Assembly (NCBI GenBank): GCA_033030425.1
Contig: JAUFSD010000009.1
Location: 992,001-1,056,000, forward strand
DNA: 64,000 nucleotides
Source of the DNA: Verpa conica
Taxonomy: Eukaryota; Ascomycota; Pezizomycetes; Pezizales; Morchellaceae
Direction: 5' to 3'
The notes under the pieces were generated by a model. The model worked only from the letters and a program-made list of their open reading frames with translations. It ran no database searches and had not been told where the DNA came from. Shown here one piece after another: positions 1 through 11,172 of this stretch. How positions within the stretch are numbered: position 1 is the stretch's first letter; each line of letters starts with the position of its first letter. Position numbers and translations under genes: made by a program.

Positions 1-8
1 ACCATAAC

Positions 9-714
9 CCACTTGATATAGTGCCGGTCCTCCCGTTCCTGTGCCGGCCGGCTTATCATCCCACCCTGCAACAAGCAAACTAACACCAAACGGCCTAACA
101 CCACCACTTTGGGTCGCCTCTTGCATCACCTTCGCAACGTCCTGTACTAATATCCTAGTAGGGGGGTATTCATTGTAGATCCGCTTATAGTCTGTATGTG
201 AGACCTTTCTAGCCTTATCGGTTAGGACCCGGTAGTCGGGACCCATACCAGAGTAGATCATGCCGATATTGGGAGTTATACGAGATATTTTCTCGAGTGA
301 TGATGAATTCATGAGTGGGGTCGAGGACTTCTTTTCGGTAGCTAGGACAACACCATTGGTTGCTAGAGTATGTGTTAGAGGCTATCAGCAAATTTAGGAC
401 TATGAGATGATAACCTTTGATCCCTAGAGCAGTAACACCTTGGTTTACAGCATTGAGAGCATATTCTACCAGTAGCCATAGAATCAGTGAATCCATCAAG
501 TAAGTGTTTAAGTGTCGACTATCCCGTTTCAAAATTCTTCATGACTATTACATTCATGTAAGAGCTTCGGGAAGTAACGTACCGATCTGAACTAGTTTAC
601 CACTACACAAACACTTGTCAGCTAAGCATACAGAGTGGGTGGTAAATTTGAGGAAGGTGGGGGTCGATACCTCGGAGAGAAAGTGGTGAGGGAGAATGAA
701 TATCTATCAGCCAT
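9..714 (-). CDS. PRE8: 20S proteasome subunit alpha-2, 5' part (runs off window)
   Basis: Alpha-ring subunit of the 20S proteasome core, which gates substrate entry and binds regulators in cytosol and nucleus. Four exons are visible on the minus strand: 671-714, 583-602, 415-465 and 9-362, joined by GT-AG introns of 68, 117 and 52 bp; a fourth intron seems to start at position 8. The spliced protein starts [20 protein letters not shown], the alpha-subunit N-terminal signature, followed by [18 protein letters not shown]. Later segments [34 protein letters not shown] and LYQV are characteristic of PSMA2/Pre8. About 156 of roughly 250 residues are present. The ATG at 714 is the only one giving the conserved N terminus. 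UTP18 is transcribed divergently from about 800 bp away. Confidence 0.93.
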
Positions 715-1511
715 TATAGGAGTACGATGGAGATATCAAGCACAAAGACCAAAACGATGGAAGGCGGGGGGGATATCAGGAGATGGAGCGAATACGTGCG
801 TGGTGGTATTAGTGGGGGAGCTCGAAGCTGCGTCCCGACCCTGTGCTGTTGAGTTACCCGGCCAACGTCATAGTTTATCACTACGGGCAATTCCTTGACA
901 GGGCATCAGAGATACATGTATACATGTAGATATACAGTATACGATGAATGTTTGTGGACAGGAAAGCTTAAGACAACTAGTGAAGGGAGATGAATGAACA
1001 GATTATGAATTATTTTCTTCAGTGATAGTCGCGTCAAATCCGTGCCCTGAATATATTACGTATATGTAATAATAGGGACAAGTGCTACAGGCTCTCACGT
1101 ACGCCTAGCAGATCCCGTTGCGGCCTCGAGTGAAAACAAGGGATGGTGAGACTCATAGAAGCAAAGTCTACTACTATATGTACTTTTATATTTCGGTGTC
1201 TCTTGGCTTATGCTGTATCTATTGCTCACGACCTTAGGCTTCATCTAGCCGTCGCACCGCCTATAAGGCCTTAGTAACAGGTAAAGGGGCCCTTCCCTAA
1301 GAAAAATAATTATAAGGCCAAAGAGACTGGAGAAGAATCCACAGCCGTAATATGGTCGTAGGGTTAGGGCTATGCTATGCCTACTTTACTCACCACCTAG
1401 AATAAGCCTAGCGTGGACATGGGGCTCAAAATTTTAACGCAACGAAACCTTCTCAAGAACACCCCACCTACCGCCGCGATACCTAAGCACAATTACGTAC
1501 CCAACAAAAGA
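715..1511. other. intergenic, divergent PRE8/UTP18 control region
   Basis: Non-coding stretch holding the promoters of two divergent genes. I see no clear motif, tRNA or repeat. A reading frame at 635-898 on the plus strand is antisense to the PRE8 first exon and has no protein-like character. Confidence 0.5.
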
Positions 1512-3430
1512 ATGGCAAAGAAATCAGGTAAAGTTAACACTATCTTTGAAAGGTCAAACTCGGAAAACCTAGAAGAGGACAGCACGCCAATCCCTAAAGA
1601 CGACGATGAACTGGAACTCGAAAAGTTGGTTTTCGGTGATTTATCTGGTTTCCAGAAAAGCCTAAGGGAGAATAGCACTTTAGAAAAATATTACCCTGAT
1701 GAAAGCGAAGGCGAATTGGTAGAAGAGGAGGGGGTTAGAACTGGTAACGGGAGAGATTTGGCCGCGCTGGCGGACGATGAGGTGGGCTGAAGTTCACTCT
1801 ACAGGAAATTTACAGGCAATTGACTGAGGCCTTGACTAGTTGTTCTTCACGGATGCTGCCCCAAGTAATGTGGACTCTGGACTTATACCTCATAGTGATT
1901 TTACAGCTCTAGAGCTGGTGATGGATCAGGGTGCAGCTGTGGCATGGGAGGATAGTGATGATGAGCGCCTTACAATCTCTCTGGCAACTGTCAGCCAGCG
2001 TCGCAAGCTTCGAGATACCGAGGTAGATGATTTTGTGAGCGGAAATGAGTACTCCCGGCGGTTACGTCGACAGTAGGCTTTAATATTTCTCAAAATGCAT
2101 GCGGGCTTAACTTACAGGGACTAGATTCGAGCGAGTCTACCCCGTCCCCGACTGGGCCATCCCCCGTAATAAAGAACCTGAACAAAAGCGCCGACGAAGG
2201 GGCTCCGACTCTGTTTCTGAACCCTCGGGATCAGATATGGACGTTGATGAGGAGGTCATTTCAGCACCCTCCTTATCGGAGCTCCTACAGAGCAGCCAGG
2301 GTTGGAGTAGGACCAATGATCAGAAATCCGGCGGGAAGCTACGACCCGAAGTACTAAATATCACAAGGCTAGTAGATGGGAATAACATTGGTGGATCTCT
2401 AGTAAGTCTCCTTAAATTTTGTCTTGGGCCATGAGACTAATTTAACCTCAGTCCGGAATCAATGCTCTGTGTTTCCATCCATCTCACCCCATCCTCCTCT
2501 CCTCCGGCCTTGACTCAACAATCCGCCTCCACCACATCGACGGTAAGATTAACCCCCCCGCCACATCACTCCACCTCCGTCGTACCCCAATAAATACTGC
2601 CTTGTTCCACCCCGACGGAAAACGCATCTTTGCCGCCGGTCGTCGTCGCTATTTCCATATATGGGATCTCGAAACCGGGGCCATCGAAAAAGTTACCCGT
2701 ATCTACGGCCATCAAGATGTACAAAAGAGTATGGAATCCTTCAAACTCTCTCCTGATGGTAAATTCATGGCGATCCTCGGGTCAAAGGGTACAGTCAACA
2801 TCCTAGACGCTGAATCATCGCAGTGGATTTCTGCCGCGGTTGTTGAAGGGAGGTTGCAGGATGTAGCATGGTATGGCGATAGCTCTGGTATTACGATAGC
2901 AAATAAGAGCGGTGAGTTATGGGAGTACGATGTTGCCAAGAGAGCGTTTACAGGGAGGTGGAGAGACGAGGGTGGGTTCGCCACTACAGTCATTGCTAAT
3001 GGTGGGGGAAGATGGGTGGCTGTTGGAAGTCAGAGTGGGATTGTTAATATCTATGATCGGAGGATTTCATTTGGGGCCGGTGTAGGAGCTATTGGGACGG
3101 CTGAGGATCCGAAGCCTGTTCACACTTTGGAACAATTGGTCACTGCTATCAGTGTGCTTGAATTTTCACCCGATAATCAGATCCTGTGTATGGCGAGTCG
3201 AGGGAAGAAAGATGCATTAAGAATGGGTGGGTCCCTGCTAAATACCCCCGAACTGAGGAACCTACTGACATGATATAGTGCATTTACCAAGCTGTACAGT
3301 ATTTAAGAACTGGCCTACGAGTAAGACACCACTGGGGAAAGTTACGGCAGCTGCCTGGGCTGGAAAAGGAACAGGAATGGTGGCTATTGGGAATGAGCAA
3401 GGGAATGTACGGTTGTTTGAGATCAAATAA
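1512..3430 (+). CDS. UTP18: U3 snoRNP/SSU processome WD40 protein Utp18
   Basis: Nucleolar WD40 protein of the small-subunit processome (UtpB), needed for early 18S pre-rRNA cleavage. Exons 1512-1781, 1840-2072, 2125-2401, 2452-3226 and 3279-3430 give 568 residues; introns are 50-58 bp. An acidic N terminus contains the Utp18 block ELEKLVFGDLSGF, then AVAWEDSDDERLTISL and FERVYPVPDWA. WD-type blades start at SGINALCFHP and include LFHPDGKRIFAAGRRR, SFKLSPDGKFMAILG and a last blade ending GNVRLFEIK. An in-frame ATG at 1419 would add 31 residues; I prefer 1512 because its product MAKKSGK looks like a nucleolar N terminus. Length matches the family (about 550-600). Confidence 0.93.
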
Positions 3431-3588
3431 AGTGTTACGGTCGCTGATCGAGTATTATCACTTGCTATGTCTTTGTAAATTTGAGAGCTCAAAAGTAGTT
3501 ATATCTTTTTTCTATAGATACTTAGGGTTCTTTTTATTATTTAACTATTTCTATCATTTATGGAAGCGCAAATCAGTCAAAAATTAAT

Positions 3589-3805
3589 TTTAGGACTGTT
3601 GGAAGCTAGCCTCTGTACATTCAGTTTGCACAGAGGTCAACATCTGTGCACTCAATTTGGGCTGAAGTCAGTATGCTGAGCAGACAAGGTTAGTATAGTA
3701 AGCATACATCGGCTTTATATTTTACCAGTAGTAGTTAATTCAAGTTCAGAACGCTGATCTTTGTGCAAACTGAGCGTACAGATGCTAACTTCCAGCAGTT
3801 CTAAA
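3589..3805. repeat. MITE-like inverted repeat (H)
   Basis: About 217 bp with imperfect terminal inverted repeats of roughly 43 bp. The left arm begins TTTAGGACTGTTGGAAG and the inverted right arm TTTAGAACTGCTGGAAG, and both arms continue to a shared CAGTTTGCACA. The centre is AT-rich and has no reading frame. This is the form of a non-autonomous DNA transposon; I cannot assign a family. Confidence 0.65.
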
Positions 3806-4188
3806 CTTGAATTACCCACCAGCAGTAAAATTGACTTTTGAAATAAAGCAGCTAAAATAGCCATAATAACAGGAGACAGACTTTGAGTAAGGTGACCCAT
3901 CTGTTCCGCACCATACATACAAAGCTACTGCGAAGTAGGCCAACAACTAGGACTAGATTGAAAATATGTATAAGTTGTCTATATATAATCTTAACAGGTG
4001 ATGTTGGATTTTTCATAGAAGATCTATTCTTATATCGGTTACAAGGTTCTCAGCCCTAGAAGATATGTACGATTCTGACGAGATTATTCGGCAAACTACA
4101 TTTACAGCCGTGTATGAAAAGTCCTGACGCCCCTCTTGTAGTGACAGTCATATCCAACAACAGCAAAAATTTGTCAAGCGGTAATTAC

Positions 4189-4316
4189 ACTTGTCCGCCA
4201 GGGTAAGAACCAGAAAACAGGGGGGACAATTTTGTATGGTGTGGCGTCGTACACAGATATTCTGCCATACACATCGTGACCCCCCGGTTTTCTGGTTCTT
4301 ACCCTGGCGAACAAGT
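4189..4316. repeat. MITE-like hairpin (G)
   Basis: About 128 bp, nearly a complete palindrome. The left arm reads ACTTGTCCGCCAGGGTAAGA and continues through AACCAGAAAAC to a G-run; the inverted right arm differs by about two bases over the first 35. Pairing extends almost to the centre. The form fits a short non-autonomous DNA element. Confidence 0.7.
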
Positions 4317-5001
4317 ACATCAAACTAAGATGGCTGAAGATAGATATTCGGATTTTGTTTGATCAATTATTTTACCCAAAGACACATAATTTATTCCTTT
4401 AACATGCCCACTTTTGGGTACTTTAGGCTTCTTATACTCTGTAATGTGCTCTTGAAAATATCCCTCTATATCTACATATAATAACTCCTTGCATACTAGG
4501 GAGTTATGTATTTCCATATTGTATTTTCCTTCTGAAATTATTTGCTGTCTATAAAGGAAATGATTTTTGTTTGTAGAGAAATAGGTACTTCCCTCACAGC
4601 TACACAGATATATACATGTACTCGTAGTCTTCAAGAATTTCCGAACTACGGCAATAGGGAGTGCCATGTCTTGCCCACTATCACATTCTACCTCGGAGGG
4701 TGTTTTGTCCTAAATAAATAAAATCTAAGGCCAGTCATTCGTCCTACCGAGGAATAAATGCTAGAATTAGCCAATGACACAAGCTTACAGAGTTATCCCG
4801 GAGGAGAGATATGATGCTCCTAGTTACAGTATTCTGGGAACGCTTGAATTAAGACTACGAGTATATACCTCGGGGGTTCTCTCCGCTAAATGGCTTTGTG
4901 AGGAAGGGTAACGAAAGCAGGGTACATAACTAACCTAACCCTGGATTAATTTCTTAAATCCCTGCGTCTGTGTCTTAAGTTCCAAAAGAAACCCCCCCAC
5001 G

Positions 5002-7613
5002 ATGCCTCCAACTAGTAAAACAAGCACCACACGACTCCCCCGTGGGCTCGTAGAGGAGCTCGGTCTTGGTATGTACTATCCTTTGCCTAACTTCAACTAA
5101 ACTGACGAAAATAACTATAGAAAACCCGTCACATCGTAATAACAAGAATAAACAAGTCCTAGACCGCAAAGAACGTCGAAAACAGGAGCGCGAGGTGAAA
5201 AAAAAACAGCGAATCCATGTTGCAAAGCACGGGCCGCCGCAGCCAATTGTTCGGAATGCGTCCCTCGCTAAGGAGGTCCTGCGATCTATAGTTTCAAAGG
5301 TAGTGGAAGAGCCGTCAAAAAATAGGCAACTGAAATCCATCTTAAAAAAGACGAAACCAATGGAACGAAATACAGAACTTCGTGAATTATCTCCCCATCC
5401 ACACATTAGAAAGGCAGTCAAGGATAAGCTTGCGGAGGATGATGCAGAAATTAGTTACTTGGAAAAGAAGTTGAAGATCAAGAGGAAGAAGCTCCCATCA
5501 TCATTTGAAGAGGATGGATTGGACTTCTTGATGGAAGGATTGGATGAGGACTTTTTATCAAGCAAAAAGACGATCATAGCCAAGAGGCGCAAGACGGTGG
5601 AAATAGACTTAGAAGAAGATGGCGGTTATGAGAGTGATAACACGAAGCTTAACGACGATGGGACACACGATGAAAATGAGGACGATGGGCTGGGTGATTT
5701 ACTTGGGGATGAAGTTAACCTAGATGAGTCGGATGGAGATATAGACGAAGAAGATGGTCAGGGCGAGGGCGAGAGTGGGATTGAGGAGCAAGAGGAAGAA
5801 TTTATGGGAATTGGTTCAGAATACGAACCAGAACCAGAAAAATCAGCGGAAGAGCCTAGGTTCGAATCTAGCACATCGAAATACATACCTCCATCACTTC
5901 GCAATGCATCAACGACTGACCCCGAGTTACTCGTCCGTCTTCAACGCCAATGCAAGGGTCTTTTCAATCGTCTTTCTGAGGCTAATACGCTTTCAGTTCT
6001 CTCTGAGATAGAGAATCTCTATCGTACAAATCCTCGAGGTCATGTCACCTCAACAATATCGGATATTCTTATATCTATCGTCTGCGACCCCTCCTCACTG
6101 ATGGATACCTTTATGATTCTTCATGCTGCATTCGTATCGGGAATTTACAAACTTATCGGCACCGACTTTGGTGCACACATCGTCCAGAGAATTGTGGAGA
6201 ACTTTGATATTCACTACCAAAAAACAAACGGGATTCAAGATCCTTCAATAGGCACAAAAGAGTGCACGAACTTAATGAGTTTTCTTGCGGAGTTATACAA
6301 CTTTCAGGTTGTGGGTTGCGTTCTTATATTCGATCTCATCAGGGGTTTTCTGGGAGATATCACAGAACTAAATACTGAATTACTATTGAAAATAGTTAGG
6401 AGTGAGTGATTTCTAATAGAGGTTTCTTTAGAGACACAAACTAAGAAGCATAGATTCCGGTGCCCAGCTACGACAGGATGATCCAGCGGCACTGAAAGAC
6501 CTCGTACTAATGATGCAACCCGCAATCGCCAAAATCGGCCTCCGCAACCTCAGCACTAGGACAAAGTTCATGATTGAAACTCTTACAAATCTAAAGAACA
6601 ATCGCCTAAAATCTACAACCGCCTCCTCTGCCGTGACTGCACAGGCAACATCACGTCTAAAAAAACTAGTTGGGTCACTCAATAACCGTCAACTCCGGGC
6701 AAGCGAGCCACTACGTGCTTCTCTTACCGATATCCGAAACATAGAGACCAAGGGGAAATGGTGGTTAGTTGGTGCATCTTGGGCTGGTAATCAGGCTTCT
6801 GCTACAGAAATATCTTCAAAGTCGAAAAAGAGTAAATATAACCCAGAATCCAGTGAGTTTGGAACCATTACGGACCTTGTTCAGTTAGCTCGAGAGCAGC
6901 GTATGAACACCGATGTCCGTCGATCTATCTTCGTTACTGTTATGTCTGCGGAGGACTACACGGATGCACATAACCGTCTTCTCAAGCTACGGTTGAAGCG
7001 AAAACAAGAACCCGAAATTCCCCGAGTACTTGTCCATTGCTGCGGCAACGAGTTATCGTACAATCCATATTACACCCTCATTGCGAGGAAGCTTTGTGGG
7101 CAGCGCTCACTCAGGATGACCTTTACTTTCTGCCTATGGGATATCTTCCGACGTATGGGCGAAGACGATGGCGGGAGAGCAGCAGAGGTATTTGACGAAG
7201 ATGAAGAGGATGAAGGATTAGGTGCGCGGAAGATGGTAAATCTCTCGCGCATGTATGGATCTCTGATAGCAGAGGGGGTCTTGCCACTGAGCGCGCTAAA
7301 GACGTTAAATATGGCTTACTTGCAGAGCAAGACAAAAACTTTCTTAGAGCTGATGTTTATTAACATTATCTTGCACTCGCAGAGGAACACTACACTAGAG
7401 AAGGGGAGAGATGAAAAAGCGGTCATGGACGTGTTTCTTAAGACTACCGAGAACGTAGAGTTGGCGAGAGGTATACTATTCTTTTTAAAGCAACATGTAA
7501 AGAGGACGGATATGGCTGGTGAAAATGCAGAGACTGCAACAGTCCGTTGGGGAGTTAGTGTAGCTTGTGATGGATTGAAAGCTATTGTTGGGAGAGATAC
7601 TATAGGAAAATGA
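5002..7613 (+). CDS. SGD1: nucleolar MIF4G/MA3 protein Sgd1 (NOM1)
   Basis: Nucleolar protein of 40S ribosome biogenesis; human NOM1 binds eIF4A-like helicases. Exons 5002-5068, 5121-6401 and 6454-7613 give 835 residues, with two introns of 52 bp. The lysine-rich N terminus contains VLDRKERRKQEREVKKKQ and is followed by an acidic stretch (about residues 185-255). The MIF4G domain starts near YIPPSLRNAS and LVRLQRQCKGLFNRLSE, includes FGAHIVQRIVENFD, and spans the second junction at LLLKIVR-NSGAQLRQDDP. The MA3 domain follows DVRRSIFVTVMSAEDYTDA. Length and order match fungal Sgd1. The start at 5002 is the first ATG; intron 1 interrupts a glutamate codon. Confidence 0.93.
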
Positions 7614-7908
7614 GGTACTTGATCAAACTACATGTGTATATACATACCATAACCCATTGAGCGCATCTCGAGTTGTCACTCGTATATAAATATGTAAATG
7701 TAGTAATAGACCTAGCGCGACCTAATTACATACTAATGTGACCCCCGAGCTTAGCTTCTATTTGTCTCTGAAAGTCACGCGACCGACCTAAAATCCGTGA
7801 AAGCCAGTCTCTTGGTCACCTCAGGCCAGAAACGTCAGAGCTGTGGAACAATGTTTATTGGTTCGGCGTCAACTGCTCACCCCGCATACAAAAGAGCAAT
7901 CAACAAAG

Positions 7909-9600
7909 ATGAGATCCCGACAGAAACGGAATATATCAGCAATACTCTCATCCCTGCTATTAACAATCCATCTGATTACGGGTCATGAGCTAGCTGTCGA
8001 TGATAGAGGTAGCTTCACTCTCGGCCTAAGCCTTAGCTAATGATACTGAAGACCATCATTCAAGGTTCGGTTAACTACGTAGCCCAAAGAGTGGCACACA
8101 AGATGATGGAGTTCTACCCTGGCAATAATACAGGGGGCATTCCGGGATTATTCGGTGATCCATATTACTGGTGGGAAGCAGGAGCAGTCTTTGGTGTAAG
8201 CCCCAGAAGTCCAGTAAAGCAGGATTCAGATTCTAATGCTCTTTACCCATACAGGCATTGGTCGATTACTGGTATTACACTGGGGATGAAGGCTACAATC
8301 CTGTCGTAACAGAGGCTTTGTTGCATCAGATAGGGCCAGACCAGGACTATATGCCGCCAAATCAGTCAAAATCACTCGTAAATTATCAAATACTCCCACC
8401 CCGCTACTGCATATCATTCTAACCCCAACTCGCATCCCTTTCGTAGGGAAATGATGATCAATGTTTTTGGGGCCTAGCAGTCATATCAGCTGCTGAAAAG
8501 AACTTCCCTAACCCCCCCAAAGGCCAAGCACAATGGCTCGCACTAGCCCAAGCAGTTTTCAATACCCAAGCACCCCGCTGGGACGATGCAACATGTGGTG
8601 GCGGCCTTAGGTGGCAGATATATACTTTCAATAATGGATACTCCTACAAGAATACAATTTCGAACGGCTGCTTTTTCCAACTCGCCGCAAGACTCGCAAG
8701 GTATACAAATAATGAGACTTATGCGAATTGGGCTGTCAGAATCTATGATTGGACGCATCATTCAGGGCTATCTACTATAGACCACCGGTTTTTTGATGGA
8801 TCAGATTCTCAGAATAACTGCACATCTATCAATCTTGTACAATGGTCTTATAATGCAGGGACATACTTGGCCGGGGCAGCGTATATGTACAATTTTGTAT
8901 GCACCCTTCCCTCTCATTAGCAAGAATATTACCCGTTCTATACATCTAACAAATAACCAAAATAAATATTAAATTCTCTTACTAGACCAATGGCGACCCA
9001 CTATGGCGTTCTCGGGTCGATGGTATTCTAGAAATGACCCACATATTCTATACTTCTCCTCCTCTCGGCCCCGAAGATACAATGTTCGAACAAGCCTGCG
9101 AGCGTCAAGTCACTTGTAACGTAGATCAGCGCTCCTTTAAAGCCTACCTCGCACGCTTCATGGCACTCACCGTGAAAATGGCACCCCACACTACAGACTT
9201 TATTATGCCAAAACTCCGGACGTCGGCCGTTGCTGCTGCGCGACAGTGCTCTAATGGCCAAGATGAAAATACTTGCGGTATGAAATGGTACCAAAATGAG
9301 TGGGACGGACTGTTCGGTGTTGGTGAACAACTCTCTGCACTAGAAGTTATCCAGAATACTCTGATCTACAATGTTGGCGCGCCAGTAACGGAGGATGAAG
9401 GGGGAACAAGTGAGGGGAACCCAGCAGCTGGGAGTCAAGGTGGTCCCAGCAGAGGTAGAGGTGGCGGAGGTGGAAGCGGAGACAGTGATATACAGGAGAA
9501 GTTATCGGCCAACATGACGAATAGAGAGAAGATTGGTTCTTGGGTGGCTACTGGGTTTTTTGTTTTCTTGACGTTTGTTTTCGTTTATTGGGTTTATTGA
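7909..9600 (+). CDS. GH76 mannan endo-1,6-alpha-mannosidase, Dfg5/Dcw1 type
   Basis: Predicted GPI-anchored plasma-membrane/cell-wall enzyme thought to cross-link GPI mannoproteins into the wall glucan. Exons 7909-8008, 8065-8195, 8255-8377, 8447-8896 and 8986-9600 give 472 residues. A signal peptide ([15 protein letters not shown]) is followed by family blocks [46 protein letters not shown], then GNDDQ with the paired catalytic aspartates (about residues 121-122), [14 protein letters not shown] and [18 protein letters not shown]. The C terminus has a Gly/Ser-rich stretch and a hydrophobic tail ending VYWVY, as in GPI-attachment signals. An upstream in-frame ATG at 7843 would bury the signal peptide, so I prefer 7909. 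Confidence 0.92.
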
Positions 9601-11172
9601 TAAGACCTAACTTAAGATATAATGCCTGAAAAGACCTATGCTTAATTTTTTATGTACCCTATCTTGAATCCAACGACCTAGCTATACCAGAACTAGACAG
9701 AGCATATATATATATTATATGGGACACCTCAAAAAAGCACAAATCTACAAACACTATCGCAGCCACAAGAAGTCTAACAAAGTATTGGCATAAGTGTCTT
9801 GTTGACTGCCCAGGTTTACCCTGTGGGCTCTTCATGACCACAACTTGATACAACAAGACCCATTTCTCCACAAAAACACCCCTTTCCTGGCTATTATATA
9901 GTATCTATACCCACAGTAGTATTTCCTACCGGATCAAAATATCTAATAGAAAGTACAAAGTAGTTTTTGACCACTAAAGCACGTACGTACCCTGTGAATA
10001 GAATACCACAATTACTAAATTTAATTTACACCTTTTATAGAGAGGGACTCAGTAATTTGTCTGGTTCTGTATGTTAAGCTCTCATGTCTAATCAGTCTGT
10101 TGAATTTTAAAGATGGAGGTGACTTGTTGTCGCTGCGCAAATAGGGTGGATATTTTCCCACCCAATACCTTGAGTATTAGGAGGTGTTATAAATCTTAAA
10201 GCGTTAGCTGTTTTCCTTGTTGAAAAGAGAGGTAGGTAAAGAGTAGGTTTCGGACTGAGGAGGCCCCGGTCCCGGATTCTCATATTACTTATATATATCT
10301 TAATTACGTTTTTACCTAGTTTAAGGTACAAAGAAAGTATATAAAACACGAGGTTATAGCTACTTATATACAGTGGAACCTTGATGGTAGCGTATGGTCG
10401 GGATTGTGATTTTATGAATTTCTTTTATGCTGGTATCAAGGTTATGCTTTTAACGGGGTATATAAGTTCCCGCATTATAGAAACAATACTTGTTTGTACT
10501 CGCGCTATACCTATTCGATACTTTATATTTCAACTTGGCTTTTCTGAGAGTGTGCGAGGTCATAAGTTCGAATCCTGCTGGGGACCGACTCATAGGGATA
10601 TTAATCATGAGTTTTCTTACCTAGCTTAGCATGTTGGTGGGTTTCTGCCCCAGAGGAGAGTTTCCCTAGCACCCGGCGCCCAAATGGGGCATGCGAACCT
10701 GAGGTAGAGCGATATCGGCGGTGTTTGTTGGCCTTGGGCTAGTTGGGGTATTCCATGCTCGCTAGGGTGAAGCCCTGCAAGAATCTCTGATAGATTATTC
10801 ATTCATTGACTGAGCGGCAACTGGTAATTTATTATCCAGCAATATTCACACCTACCTATACATTCCCACCCTCCACATTTGGGCTGCATGTACCATGATT
10901 AATTCATTCATTCATTCCCACCCTCCACAATCTAAATAAAATATAAACATTCCTTTAGAACAAAGCTTCACAGAATAGAAATATATCCATAACCCACAAA
11001 CACAAACCCCGCACAGACTCCACCATATGCCTACCCCCCTCCCCCCCACATGCAATGCACCGCCGAAACCACACAAACAAAAACCCGCCCAATCCGCCAG
11101 TCGCTATATCTGCATAAATTGACCCAAAAAATGAGAGAACTACCATAATAATAGATAAATCATCAAACTTCC
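9601..11172. other. intergenic
   Basis: AT-rich spacer between the convergent ends of the mannanase and methylenetetrahydrofolate reductase genes. At 10861-10931 it has ATTCATTCATTC runs and two copies of a CATTCCCACCCTCCACA segment. A tRNA-like T-loop near 10558 is discussed under rejected items. No gene seen. Confidence 0.5.

Larger units (their letters stand above)
3431..5001. other. intergenic with two hairpin elements
   Basis: AT-rich spacer between UTP18 and SGD1. It carries two MITE-like inverted repeats (listed separately). The remainder, including a minus-strand frame at 4320-4667, looks non-coding. Confidence 0.5.

Noticed and set aside
4320..4667. 115-residue minus-strand frame downstream of hairpin G
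   Set aside because: AT-rich, no recognisable domain, no introns or partner exons; not supported.
10381..10600. Possible tRNA or tRNA-derived SINE (AAGTTCGAATCC near 10568)
   Set aside because: A T-loop-like motif is present, but the T stem does not pair, the only A-box-like motif is about 180 bases upstream, and no cloverleaf can be drawn.
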